Shown: positions 49,335-59,773 of the stretch, one piece after another
Layout: each line of letters begins with the position of its first letter
How positions within the stretch are numbered: the stretch's first letter is position 1
From: Delphinapterus leucas
Lineage: Eukaryota > Chordata > Mammalia > Artiodactyla > Monodontidae
Direction of reading: 5' to 3'
DNA: 64,000 nt
NCBI RefSeq assembly: GCF_002288925.2
Contig: NW_022097996.1
Coordinates: forward strand, 8,254,451-8,318,450
Notes under the pieces: generated by a model
Seen by the model: the letters and a program-made list of their open reading frames with translations, nothing else
Databases searched by the model: none
Told to the model about the DNA's origin: nothing
Program-made: the position numbers and the translations under genes

Positions 49335-49570
49335 TAAAAATATAAGCTTTGGAGTTGGTAGGACCTTGGTTTGTATAAAGACTCTGTTTTTTGCTTGGGG
49401 GCATTAGGAACATTCTTTCTGTAGGCCTCAGATTTTCTCATCTGAAAAGTGCAGATCTCTCCTCATTGGGTTACTGTGAAAATTGAACCTGAGACTATAT
49501 GGATGGCATTTGGCACTTAACGTATGTCTGTGGTGACTGCTGCTGGTGGTAGTGACACTGGTGTCACAGG
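49335..49570 (-). mobile_element. MIR SINE
   Basis: Reverse-oriented MIR nearly full length: 'aagctttggagttggtagga', 'gcctcagattttctcatctg', 'gggttactgtgaaaattgaa', 'ggcatttggcacttaacgta'. Lies in PINX1 intron 1. Confidence 0.8.
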
Positions 49571-49899
49571 TGCCTTAGGTTGCTGCCAGTTGCTGAATTG
49601 GAAGGCCCAGCTGATGGTACCTCATGTGTTTCGATTTGTCACATTTGGGGGAATATTTTTATTTTAATCTTATAAGTCAGTTTGTATGTTCAGAATATAC
49701 AGTTATTGGGGAAACCAGGATAAATGATCCAAGCTGATACTATCCATTGGATGCCAAATCTGATATCTGTATCTAATAAAACATAATGTTTGTTGTATTT
49801 ATGCAAGTATCGTGTGTATGCTTTAGGTATGTGTGTACTTGTGAGGTATTCTCCAGGTTTGAAAGATAAGTTGCTAATGAGATAATTTGTCGTTTACAG

Positions 49900-50009
49900 G
49901 TCGGCGGAAGCAGAAGTGGGCTGTGGATCCAAGAAACACTGCGTGGAGTAATGATGACTCCAAGTTTGGCCAGAGGATGCTAGAGAAGATGGGGTGGTCT
50001 AAAGGAAAG
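49900..50009 (+). CDS. PINX1: PINX1 coding exon 2
   Basis: 110 bases between the acceptor TTTACAG and the donor GTATCT. Joined to exon 1 it completes residues 7-43: the basic RRRKQKW start, then AVDPRNTAWSNDDSKFGQRM and LEKMGWSKGK. The GWSKGKG motif spanning the end of this exon and the start of exon 3 is the G-patch signature. Residue 18 is Arg where I recall Gln in human. The exon ends in phase 0. Confidence 0.95.
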
Positions 50010-51589
50010 GTATCTTGGGGAAGAGCAAAGAAATTGGAGCCATGCAGAGAGATTTCAGATCAGGAGAATACATCTTCCTTAGGAGACTGGGAGAAATTTA
50101 TTTTGGATCGATAAGTGATTTTGGAGAAATAATTAAATTATAATAACCTTGTGATGATAGAGTTAGAACTGAACATAAACGTCAGCTGTCTTTGTTTATT
50201 GTTTAACCTGCTGTGATTTTCATAAATGGTGCCTTTTAATTAGTTGCGTTTGGAATCATACTTAACCATCAGTTTTATGTTGCTTAGAGTAAGATTTTAT
50301 TCACCCTTAAAGCTAGACTACACATTTTCTCCTTTTTCTCACGTTCCCTTTATTCCTGACTCATGTAGGACTTCTGCTGATAGCTCTGCACTTAAATGGT
50401 TCTTGTCAAGGTCTTTAAAGATCTTGCTAAATCCAATGGATCCTTTTTTGTTCTCACATTACTTTATCCCTTAGCAGCATTGGACATAATTGACTTGAAA
50501 TACCTTGAAATACCACTGTGTTGCCTTCCACAATACTGCCCTCTCTTCTGGTTTTTCGTTCTACCTTACCAGCCACTGCTAAATTTTTGTTGCTGGCTCT
50601 TCCTCCCCTAGACTTTTGAGCTTTGGAATTCCTTGGGGTTCAGCCCTAGTCCCTTCTCTGTCCTCATCTCAAGTAGATCATTTTTATTATAAAACTCTTG
50701 ATTCCCCCCCGCCCCCCACAAATCTTTTTCTTCTCAAGTTTTCCCCATTTTTGCAAATAGCACCCTATCAACTTACTCAAACCAGAAACCTGGGAGTCGT
50801 GCTTGATTCCTTGACCTCTCTCACTTCCCGAATCCCCAGTCATTATTCCTCTCTGTCCGGGGCCCCATCCTGGACCAACCACCGCCATTGCTTGCCCTGA
50901 TCAACGCAGCAGCCTCTCAGCTGCCTCCCTGACTCCCTTCTTTTCCTCCTCTGGGCCATTTGCCATACAGCAGCCTTAATGAGCTTTTAAAATACAGAAA
51001 TTAGATCATGTCATTCCTTTGCTTAAAACTTCGGTGGTTTCCCATTGTTTTAAAAAATAATATCCAAATTCTCCCCATAACTTCCAAGGTCCTTAAGGTC
51101 TGGCCCCTTTATATCACCTTATTTTTTCTCTACCCACTGTGCTGGAGCCACCTTGGGTGCCATTTAGTACACCAGGCGCTCTGGGATTCCTTACAAATGA
51201 GTGTTAATGATGCGGGCGACTTGGAGTCCCCTTCCTCAGTGTTGTTTTGTAAAATTATTTAATGGAAAGCACCATAGACTTTAATGCCTCTGATGGGCTT
51301 CTGTTAGTTTGGCAGTAGCACTCTGCTTTTGAGCATCAGAGAAAGGATGTTCTCCTTAGTGTTTCCATGGTCCTTGAAGTGGGTCATAGGTTGCAGGATT
51401 GGCATTCATTATTGTAAGTGCATCCTTGATATTACAGAATCTTGTAAGAATCCATTAGACTGTGTCCTCTTTGAGGACAAGGATAATGCCTCCTAGATGT
51501 TTAGTGATTAATCAAACAGTTGATGAAGGAAGAGAGGTATTTTTACACCTGATAAAAATGCTAACTCTCTTTGTGTTTAATCTCCACAG
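50010..51589 (+). other. PINX1: PINX1 intron 2
   Basis: Donor GTATCT, acceptor CTCCACAG ending at 51589. The exon 2 frame stays open for 34 codons past the donor to TAA at 50112-50114, with ATTAAA at 50132-50137. Most of the middle is an old L2 element. Confidence 0.9.
50380..51165 (+). mobile_element. L2 LINE fragment
   Basis: Diverged forward L2: 'gcagcattggacataattga', 'cttttgagctttggaattcc' region, 'accagaaacctgggagtcgt', 'tacagcagccttaatgagct', 'atcatgtcattcctttgctt', 'aaggtccttaaggtctggcc'. The order matches L2 from the end of its coding part into the 3' region. Boundaries are approximate. Confidence 0.8.
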
Positions 51590-51682
51590 GGTTTAGGGGC
51601 TCAGGAGCAAGGAGCCACAGATCATATTAAAGTTCAAGTTAAAAATAACCACCTGGGACTAGGAGCTACGATCAATAATGAA
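51590..51682 (+). CDS. PINX1: PINX1 coding exon 3
   Basis: 93 bases, exactly 31 codons (residues 44-74): GLGAQEQGATDHIKVQ, then VKNNHLGLGATINNE. Acceptor CTCCACAG, donor GTGAGC. The exon carries the second half of the G-patch domain, including its glycine-rich positions. It begins and ends in phase 0, so skipping would keep frame while destroying the domain. Confidence 0.96.
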
Positions 51683-53428
51683 GTGAGCAACAGCGTCTGC
51701 TGGGGGTTTTCCTTGCATAATTGATATTTTTGTCAGTGTAAAAAATTTAATCCAGTCAAATTGATTGATCAGTTTTAAGCTGTTCAAGCGTGTATCATAC
51801 ATGTTTTCGATAACTAAGGAGCCCGTAACTAAGCTGCTGGGCATCTGTAACGTGTCATCGTTTTGCCTCATTGCCCTATGGGATTCTTTACTTGCTTATG
51901 CATAAGAGATCCAAAGTAGCTTTATTGCTGAACTTTGCAAAAAGTGTTCTTTTTAAAGAAATATTCATTTCAGGACAGAGAGGAATTTTCATCTTTACCT
52001 GCGTTGTAATATTAGCTTATATTGTTAAAATTGGTGGCATTTCATTTTGGAAATACTGAAAGAAAGTGGTGTTCTTTTCCTGTCCCGTTGTCTGTTTCTG
52101 ACTGTTGGTGTATAGCACTTGAATTTATTCACATTTCCCCTTAAAACACTGACACTTTGAAAATATGACCCTGTAATTAAAAGTTCATGGCTTACCCTGC
52201 CTTTCATTTTCAGTATCATTGCTCACTGTAGAAAGGCTCTAAACTGAAAGCTTTGTTCTTACATTTCCGCAGCCAACAGAACCTGGTAGGAAATCTGGGG
52301 AATTACTTTAGGTAAACTGGGCTACATTGCTTAGTTCAATAGCTCAGGGTAGTGGACTGGAGCAGCTAAAATTGTTTGGCCTAACAGCTAAAATCTTAAA
52401 CCACTAAAGGAAGAGTTTAACATATACATGTTGTCAAATCATCATGTTGTACACCTAAAACTACACCTAAAACTATGTCAACTATATCTCAATACACTTG
52501 AAAAAAGGGGCAGGGGAATGTTCTATTTCTGAGGACAAAATCCAAGACCAGTACTTCAAAATGTTTGGAATGTCACACACTTACTAGATGGAATGTTTAG
52601 CAATATCGTCTATTTTCATCAATTAATAAACACACCTTGGACAATTTAAAAAAAAAAAAAGAGTTTATGTAAGGTTGATTTTGAAGGTAGTTTTGAAGAG
52701 GTGGATATACAGATATACTTAACTTTTTAGGAGAAGCATTGCCCGGTAAACCTATTCAGTATACCTTAACCTTAAGCATTCTTCAAAAAGTATGCATGAG
52801 GCAAGTTCCCGAATTGAAACCCTGCTCCCCACAGGTTGATATTGTTTTGGAGATGTTCATTCTCTGTTAAAGCTAGGTCGTCTTTGTTACGATGAGCTTA
52901 TTAACTGAGCCCCTTATAAATGGGTGCTGATTGATTCAGGGAAGCTGGAGCCCTTCCTCCCGTCCCCACTGCTGTTTTTTGAAATTGGGGTGGATGCAAG
53001 CAAGCAGAATTGGGCAAAATATTTTCAGCTCAAATGAGCAAAGAAGAGAGCCCTCAAATCTGTCACTGCTTTTTTCCTTTGACCTACATAATTTTCCCAT
53101 AGTGAGAAAAATAATATTTTATTTTGCTTTATTTTAACATTTTGCACACAGGTTGCCTGTTGTTTATTTGACTATAAGTTGACTTGATAAGTCATCTACA
53201 TTTGAAATCAGGGCTTAAGCTTCCAAGATCCTCATTTTTAATAATGATATAGATAAATTACATTTCAAATTATACTATTTCTTTTTCATTCAAATTTATA
53301 AAATAATATTTTGGTGAAACATTTAAAACTTCACATTAACTACCAGATTTCCCTGATTCCAATATATATCTTATCGCAGCTTAGGTAGACTACAGGCTTG
53401 TCTCTAATTGAGTTTTTGGTATTTTCAG
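51683..53428 (+). other. PINX1: PINX1 intron 3
   Basis: AT-rich intron from GTGAGC to the acceptor TATTTTCAG (ends 53428). It holds a short truncated L1 with extra 3' sequence at 52420-52658. The rest is unique with nothing further recognised. Confidence 0.9.
52420..52658 (+). mobile_element. 5'-truncated L1 3' end with 3'-transduced sequence
   Basis: The first ~85 bases are the terminal L1 3' UTR ('atcatgttgtacacctaaaa', 'tgtcaactatatctcaatac'), then a short A run near 52500. About 145 bases of non-L1 sequence follow, with AATAAA at 52625-52630 and a poly(A) from about 52648. AAGAGTTTA at 52411-52419 recurs at 52659-52667 as target-site duplication. A 12-base unit ACACCTAAAACT is tandemly doubled inside. 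Confidence 0.65.
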
Positions 53429-53507
53429 GACAGCTGGATTGCTCATCAAGATGATTTTAACCAGCTTCTGGCCGAACTGAACACTTGCCATGGGCAGGAG
53501 ACAGCAG
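53429..53507 (+). CDS. PINX1: PINX1 coding exon 4
   Basis: 79 bases from the acceptor TTTTCAG to the donor GTAAGG, encoding residues 75-100: DSWIAHQDDFNQLLAEL, then NTCHGQETA, plus one base of the next codon (phase 1). Residue 76 is Ser where I recall Asn in human. This segment follows the G-patch. The next exon, encoding the lysine- and serine-rich stretch and eventually the C-terminal telomerase-inhibitory domain, was not found before the window end. Confidence 0.95.
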
Positions 53508-53759
53508 GTAAGGAAACTTTGCCTTTTATCCATTAGGCTTATAGAAGACATAATCTCGATCTAAGATACTTTTATCAACTCTCTTTTACTGTAAGCATCC
53601 TATATCTGAAAGTTAATTGATTGTAGCTCTCACAAATAGTTATTTCTGTTTATGTTTTAGGGGTATTCTCATTGAATTAACCTTAGTCATAAGCAAACAC
53701 TTTTTTCCCCATTACGAGTTTGAGAATGATAAGGTAAAGCTTTTATTCAGTTTACATTT

Positions 53760-54860
53760 CTCTGTTGCCTTTCCCTTATCCCAGCCTGACAATGTCCGGG
53801 GTCCCGCAGTTCCGGCCTTGGCCCTCTCTCATCTCTCCTTGGCCCTGACTCTCTTCTTACGCCCTCTGGTCTCACGGGGCGATGTGTGGTGACCACTGCC
53901 ACACTGCCCTCTACTCCTTCACCCTCTCTCCTGAACGCCCTGCTCAGTGTCTGCATTCAGGGTGTCGTCGACACCTGGCACCTAGCAGGTCCAGACTCCA
54001 GTTCTGTACCTCCCCCACCTGCACCCTGCAAACTGTTTGACACCCATAGCCCACAGCCTGTTTTCTCCACCATCTTCCCCATTTCAGTTGATGTCAACTT
54101 CATCCTTCCAGCTGTTCCAGCCAAAGAACTTTTTCCACTAGGAAATTTTGTTGGTTCTACCTTTAAAATATATTAAGACCCTGACTGCTCCATGTCACCT
54201 GCACGGTAACCAGCATGGTCTGAGCAGCTGTTATCTCTTGTCTGGATTATTGCAGGAGCCTCTAAAGCCGGTCTTCTCAGCCATGGCACTGCTGATGTTT
54301 TGGGCTAGATAATTCTTTGCTGTGAGGCGTGTCGTGTGCATTTTAGAATGATTGGCAGCATCCCTGATCTCTACCCGCAAGGTGCCACTAGCACCCCCTC
54401 CCCCTAGTTGTCGCAACCGAAAATATCTCCAGATAGTGCCAAGTGTCCCCTGGGCAGAATGCCCCAACAGGGAGCTGCTGCTCTGAATTGATCTTTCTCC
54501 GTCCACGCGCAGACTCCTTCAGCGTGTCTCAGCCCAACAGCCAGAGTGATTCTTTTAAAATGTAAGTCCATTTGTGCTGCTCAGGATAAAAGCTGAAGCC
54601 CCTGCAGCGGACTTGCAGCCTTACACAATATGGACCCTCTCCCTTTCTGACTTTGTCTCCTACCCTCCCCCTTCTTACCAGTTCCATCCTGACCACACCA
54701 ACTCCTGTACTGGTTTCTGAATACACCAAGCGTGCTCCTGCCTTGGGGTTTCGCACTGGCTCCTCCCTCTCTCTAGAACACTCTTCCCCCAGATAGCTTC
54801 TGTGCACCTTCTCAACAAGGTCCACACTCAGTTGCCAATTTAAAACTGCATCCTGTTCCT
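53760..54860 (+). mobile_element. L2 LINE fragment split by MER20
   Basis: Old forward L2 in PINX1 intron 4: 'ttcagttgatgtcaacttca', 'tccttccagctgttccagcc', 'gtctggattattgcaggagc', 'acagccagagtgattctttt', 'cttggggtttcgcactggct', 'agaacactcttcccccagat' in the expected order. The MER20 copy interrupts it at about 54268-54487. Confidence 0.8.
54268..54487 (-). mobile_element. MER20 DNA transposon
   Basis: Reverse-oriented MER20: 'cttctcagccatggcactgc', 'gggctagataattctttgct', 'cagcatccctgatctctacc', 'atctccagatagtgccaagt', 'gtcccctgggcagaatgccc'. Nonautonomous hAT-type element inserted into the L2; terminal repeats are eroded. Confidence 0.82.
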
Positions 54861-55011
54861 TAGTTCCGTTTTTGGAAGTCAAATGAAAATTGGTAAGAAA
54901 TAGCAGCATGAGAATATTATTGAGAAACATGTAGTAAGGAAAATGAGAAGAACCAGCTAAGAGTGCGGGGTCTGGGGGTGGGGCAGGGAGTCGCTGCACT
55001 TTTTGTTAACA

Positions 55012-56765
55012 GCTTTGTTGAGGTGTAATTCACATGCCTACCATTCACCCATTTACAGTGTGCAATTCAGCAGCTTTTAGTATATTCAGAGTTGTCACCA
55101 GAACCAATTATGAAACATTTCATCACCCCCAAAAGAAACTCTGTACCCAGTAGTATTCATTCCCCACTTCCCCCGGCCACCCTAGGCAACCATTGATTTA
55201 CTTTCTGACTCTAAAGATTTGCCTATTCTGAAATCAAAACTGCAATGACGTATCACCTCACACCGGTCAGAATGGCCATCATCAGAAACTCTACAAACAG
55301 TAAATGCTGGAGAGGGTGTGGAGCAAAGGGAGCCCTCTTGCACTGCTGGTGGGAATGGAAATGGATACAGCCACTATGGAGAACAGTATGGAGGTTCCTT
55401 AAAAAACTAAAAATAGAACTACCATATGACACAGCAATCCCACTACTGGGTATATACCTGAGAAAACCATAATTCAAAAAGAGTCATGTACCACAAAGTT
55501 CATTGCAGCTCTATTTACAACAGCCAGGACACGGAAGCAACCTAAGTGTCCATCGACAGATGAATGGATAAAGAAGCTGTGGTACTTATATACAATGGAA
55601 TATTACTCAGCCATCAAAGGAACGAAATTGAGTTACTTGTAGTGAGGTGGATGGACCTAGAGTCTCATACAGAGTGAAGTAAGTCAGAAAGAAAAACAAA
55701 TACCGTATGCTAACACACGTATATGGAATCTAAAAAAAAAAAAGTTTCTGAAGAAACTAGGGGCAGGACAGGAATAAAGATGCAGATGTAGAGAATGGAC
55801 TTGACACGGGGAGGGGGAAGGGGAAGCTGGGACGAAGTGAGAGAGTGGCATGGACATATATACACTACCAAATGTAAAATAGATAGCTAGTGGGAAGCAG
55901 CCACGTAGCACAAGGAGATCAGCTCGGTGCTTAGTGACCACGTAGAGGGGTGGGAGGGAGACACAAAAGGGAGGGGATATGGGGACATATGTATAGTATA
56001 GCTGATTCACTTTGTTATAAAGCAGAAAGTAACACACCATTGTAAAGCAATTATACTCCAATAAAGATGTTAAAAGAAAAGATTTGCCTATTCTGGACAT
56101 TTCATATAAATGGAATCATGCAACATGGGTCTTTTGTGACTGGTTTCTTTCACTTAGCGTAATGTTTTCAAGGTTCATCCTTGTTTTAGCATGTATCAGT
56201 ACTTCACTCCTTTTTATTACCACATAATAGTCCACTGTATGGATATTCTACAGTTTGTTCATCAGTTGAAGGACATTGGGTTGTCTTCACTTTTTGTCTA
56301 TCTTGAATAATGCAGCTTTGAACATTAACTTACAAGTTTTTGTGTGGACATATATGTTAATTTCTCTTGGGTTTATACTTAGAATGGAATTGCTGGGTGA
56401 TACCAGCAGTGTATGAGGGTTTTAATTTTTCTGCATCTCAGCCAACACTTTGTATTATCTGTCTTTTTGATTATGGCCGTGCTAGTTGGTGGGAGTGGTG
56501 TATCTAATTGTGGTTTTGATTTGCATTTCTGTAATGGCTAATGATGCTGAACATCTTTTCACATGATTATTGACCATTTGTGTGTCTTCTTTGAAGAAGT
56601 ATCTATTCAGATTTTTTGCCCATTTTTAAACTGCTATGTGTCTTTATGGTTGACTTGTAAGGATTTTTAATATATACCAGGTACAAGTCTTTTATCAGAC
56701 ATATGATTTGCAAATATTTTCTCCAGTTCTGTGGGTTGTCTTTTCACTTTCTTGAGGGTATTATT
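55012..56765 (-). mobile_element. Old antisense L1 (L1M-like), split by a younger L1
   Basis: Two collinear pieces of an L1 3' region read on the - strand. The left piece (55012-55230) has 'gctttgttgaggtgtaattc' and 'aggcaaccattgatttactt'. The right piece (56078-56765) has 'cataatagtccactgtatgg', 'ggaattgctgggtgatacca', 'tttgcaaatattttctccag'. The younger L1 lies between them. Confidence 0.85.
55231..56077 (+). mobile_element. 5'-truncated cetartiodactyl-type L1
   Basis: It starts inside the ORF2 end (an in-frame relic of the ORF2 carboxyl terminus covers 55245-55472) and runs through the 3' UTR with an A-rich stretch near 55733 and the end 'gcaattatactccaataaag'. It is flanked by a perfect 18-bp duplication AAAGATTTGCCTATTCTG at 55213-55230 and 56078-56095. 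The copy is only moderately decayed and lacks the rest of ORF2 and ORF1, so it is immobile on its own. Confidence 0.93.
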
Positions 56766-57264
56766 TGAAGACTAAGGATACAGAAATAGATAAAAAGACT
56801 CATTCCCCCTCTGAAGAAACTTCAAATCTGGTGTGAGAGAAAGAAATGAAGTAAATACCAAAATAACTAGATCTCCCAGTTTTTTTCAGTTCCTGAATAG
56901 TTGAGAGAGAGTAGCAAAGATAGGAGGGATTTATTTGAAAATTTATCCAAATCTCTTTGTTTCCTAAGCTTTTTCTTTCCCGTCAGGTATTCATAAGTTT
57001 GCATTATTGATGACTTTAGGTGGCTTCTAACACACAGGTTTGGATACTGAATGTGCTGTTGGGTTTAATAAAGTAGACACAGCTGAAGAAAGTGTAGACC
57101 ATAGATTAGAAGATAGTATCCGTAATGCAGGTGTGAAAGACGAAAAGATGGAAATATGGAATAGAAGTTTAGATGGAGGATAAAGTGAGAAAATCTAATA
57201 TCTAATAAAAGTTCAGTAGCACAAGAAGAGAGAGAATGGAACAGAGGCAAAATTTAAGGAGATA

Positions 57265-57650
57265 GGGGCTTCCCTGGTGGCGCAGTGGTTGAGAATCCGC
57301 CTGCCAATGCAGGGGACACAGGTTCAATCCCTGGTCTGGGGAGATCCCACATGCCACGGAGCAGCTAAGCCCGTGTGCCACAACTACTGAGCCTGCGCTC
57401 TAGAGCCCGTGAGCCACAACTACTGAGCCTGCGTACTGCAATTACTGAAGCCCGTGCGCCTAGAGCCCGTGCTCCACAACAAGAGAAGCCACCACAGTAA
57501 GAAGCTGCTCACCGCAACTAAGAGTAGCCCCCGCTCACTGCAACTAGAGAAAGCCCATGTGCAGCAATGAAGACCCAACACAGCCAAAAATAAATAACTA
57601 AAATAAAGTTTAAAAAAAAAGAGTTCTGACTGAATGGTACTTTGAAAAAA
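57265..57650 (+). mobile_element. CHR-2-type SINE, long form, with two A tails
   Basis: Full long-form element from GGGCTTCCCTGGTGGCGCAG to 'gaagacccaacacagccaaa', then an A-rich tail ending near 57620. A 24-base non-SINE segment (GAGTTCTGACTGAATGGTAC and TTTG) and a second A run follow. The 16-bp duplication AAAATTTAAGGAGATA at 57249-57264 recurs only after the second A run, at 57651-57666. The extra segment therefore belongs to the inserted copy. Confidence 0.92.
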
Positions 57651-57689
57651 AAAATTTAAGGAGATAAGGGCTGAAGACTGGTGATAAAG

Positions 57690-58770
57690 CAAATCCACAG
57701 ATTAAGAAAATTGAGAGAATCCATGCAGATTACATTAAAAGTCTCTACTCGCAAATGTAATAACAGATGTGACAACATAGCATCATGGCAGAACAGCATA
57801 CACACACACACAAAAGAGAGAGAAGATTCTTAATGCAGCCAGAGGCAATATACTTATTATCTTCAAAGAAGCAACAGTCTTAACAATGGGAGCCAAAGAC
57901 ATTGGAGTAATATATTGAGGGAAATATAACTGGCAACCTAGACATTTACATTCAGCAAATATATCTTTCAAGAATAAATTTTCAGGCAAAAAGTTTACTA
58001 TCAATAGGCCATAAATAAAGGCAATTTCCAAGGATGTACATCCTTCAGTCAGAAGGAAAGAATACTTAAAACACTATCTGTAGTATCCCCAAACTGGCAA
58101 TAACCCAGATGTCCACCAACAATAGAACGGAAAAGTAGACTGCCACATTTGTAAATACAAAGAAATGAAGAATAAAGTACAGTTACATGTGAGAGTATAG
58201 GGCAGGGCTTGGCAGACTTTCCACAAAGGGCCAGATAGAGATATCCTGCAGACCGAAGCGTCTCTGTCACAACTGCTTGGCTGTTGGAGTATGAAAGCAG
58301 CAAGAGATGATATATAAACAAATGGATGTGGCCATGTTCCCATAGAACTTTATTTACAAAAGTAGGTGGTGGGCTGGATTTGGTCCACAGGCTGTAGTTT
58401 GCTTCTGGTGTCGAAGACTCTCATCAACTCAATGTTGACTGAAAGAAGTGGGACACATAACATGCAGTGTGATTCCACTTACATAGAACTTCAAATGGAA
58501 TGCAGAAATATGATATTTAGGTACTAGACTTGGGTGGTAAAGTTATTTTGTTACTTTGTTAAAACAAAGTTATTTTGTTACAACTTTTGTCATAAAGTTA
58601 CTCGTAGTAGAAATGAGTACTCTACTGTGAAAGTCACAACAGTGATCACCTTTGGGGAGGGGGAGGGGTTTGGGATTGAGAAGGGGCTCATGGGGAACTC
58701 CTGGGCTGTTATTCTTGTTCTGTTTCTTGACCCAGTTGGTAGTTACACAGGTATGTGAGTACATTGTGCT
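57690..58770 (+). mobile_element. Old L1M/HAL1-like fragments split by a DNA transposon
   Basis: Diverged L1-type phrases in order: 'gcagccagaggcaatatact', 'tggcaacctagacatttaca', 'caataacccagatgtccacc' before about 58195. After about 58410 come 'catgcagtgtgattccactt', 'gatcacctttggggaggggg', 'tttcttgacccagttggtag'. The gap holds another repeat (58196-58405). Confidence 0.6.
58196..58405 (+). mobile_element. Nonautonomous DNA transposon, hAT-like, subfamily not named
   Basis: 'gggccagatagagatatcct', 'gtctctgtcacaactgcttg', 'atagaactttatttacaaaa', 'gggctggatttggtccacag', 'gctgtagtttgcttctggtg'. I recognise this ~200-base family as common in mammals. I cannot give its library name with confidence. 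Confidence 0.6.
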
Positions 58771-58884
58771 TTAGGCACTTTCTATGGCTATTACTCCCTC
58801 TCCCCCCAGAATGGTTAAAACCAGAACGAAAAGTAAGGGGGAGGGTGGTTATCCCCAAAATCATGGTAATGGTTACTGTTAGGA

Positions 58885-59086
58885 CAATGGTTCTCAACCG
58901 GGGATGATTTTGCCTCCCATGGGGTATTTCACAATATCCGTGGACATTTTTGGTGATCACAACTGGGGGGATGTTACTGACATTGGTCGGGAGAGGCCGG
59001 AGATGCAGCACAGCTGTGTCTCTCCTTGCCCTGAACAAATAATTATTCAGGCCAAAATGCAGTAATTCCGAGGCTGAGAACCCCTG
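58885..59086 (+). mobile_element. MER20 DNA transposon
   Basis: Near-complete: terminal CAATGGTTCTCAACCGGGG at the start, 'ggtgatcacaactgggggga', 'ggagaggccggagatgcagc', and the opposite terminus GGCTGAGAACCCCTG. It is the opposite orientation to the copy at 54.27 kb. Confidence 0.9.
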
Positions 59087-59393
59087 TTACAGAAGGAAGA
59101 GGCACAGGGGTGCAGGATGCTTCTAGATGCAGGTAGTGTTCTGTTTCTAACCCTGGAGGTGGTAACGAGGGGTTTGCTTTATAACTAATTGTACAGACTT
59201 CAAGTACTCCTACGTGTGGTGATGTTTGTGGTGATAAAAGATTCCTGAAAATTGCATGGGCCCTTTTCTGGAGGTAAAACATGGCAAGTGTAATTTATGT
59301 CATGTTAAACCTGTAATGAAGGTTAACTAAAGAGTACAGATGCAACAAGTTGAGTATCAGGAATCAACCTAGAGGCATTCACAGGTTCATTCT

Positions 59394-59759
59394 TTTTTTT
59401 TTTTAATAAATTTATTTTATTTTTATTTATTTATTATTTTTGGCTGTGTTGGGTCTTCATTGCTGCATGCGTGCTTTCTCTAGTTGCAGCGAGCGGGGTC
59501 TCTTTGTTGCGGTGCGCGGGCTTCTCAATGTGGTGGCTTCGCTTGTTGTGGAGCACGGGTTCTAAGCGCGCAGGCTTCAGTAGATGCGGCACGTGGTCTC
59601 AGTAGTTGTGGCTCACGGGCTCTAGAGCGCAGGCTCAGTAGTTGTGGCGCACGGGCTTAGTTGCTCTGCGGCATGTGGGATCTTCCCAGACCAGGGCTCG
59701 AACCCGTGTCCCCTGCATTGGCAGGCGGATTCTTAACCACTGCACCACCAAGGAAGCCC
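59394..59759 (-). mobile_element. CHR-2-type SINE, long form
   Basis: Full long-form element reversed: T-rich start with TTTATTTATTTATT, 'ggctgtgttgggtcttcatt', repeated 'cagtagttgtgg' units, 'ggctcgaacccgtgtcccct' (B box reversed), ending 'aaggaagccc'. CACAGGTTCATTCT (59380-59393) precedes it and CACACATTCATTCT (59760-59773) follows. Confidence 0.93.
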
Positions 59760-59773
59760 CACACATTCATTCT

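Larger units (their letters stand above)
47050..49899 (+). other. PINX1: PINX1 intron 1
   Basis: Begins GTGAGT and ends with the acceptor TTTACAG (49893-49899). Its first 200 bases are still CpG-rich. It holds MIR remnants at about 47.96, 48.58 and 49.34 kb; the rest is AT-rich and unremarkable. Confidence 0.9.

Noticed and set aside
49540..49565. Possible mir-1322-like sequence in the CTGCTGGTGG region
   Set aside because: A microRNA gene is known from a PINX1 intron in human, but the similarity here is only a short CTG-type motif within a MIR repeat and no hairpin is evident.
55245..55472. 75-codon frame resembling a protein end
   Set aside because: It is the carboxyl-terminal relic of L1 ORF2 in a truncated copy, annotated as part of that L1 and not as a gene.
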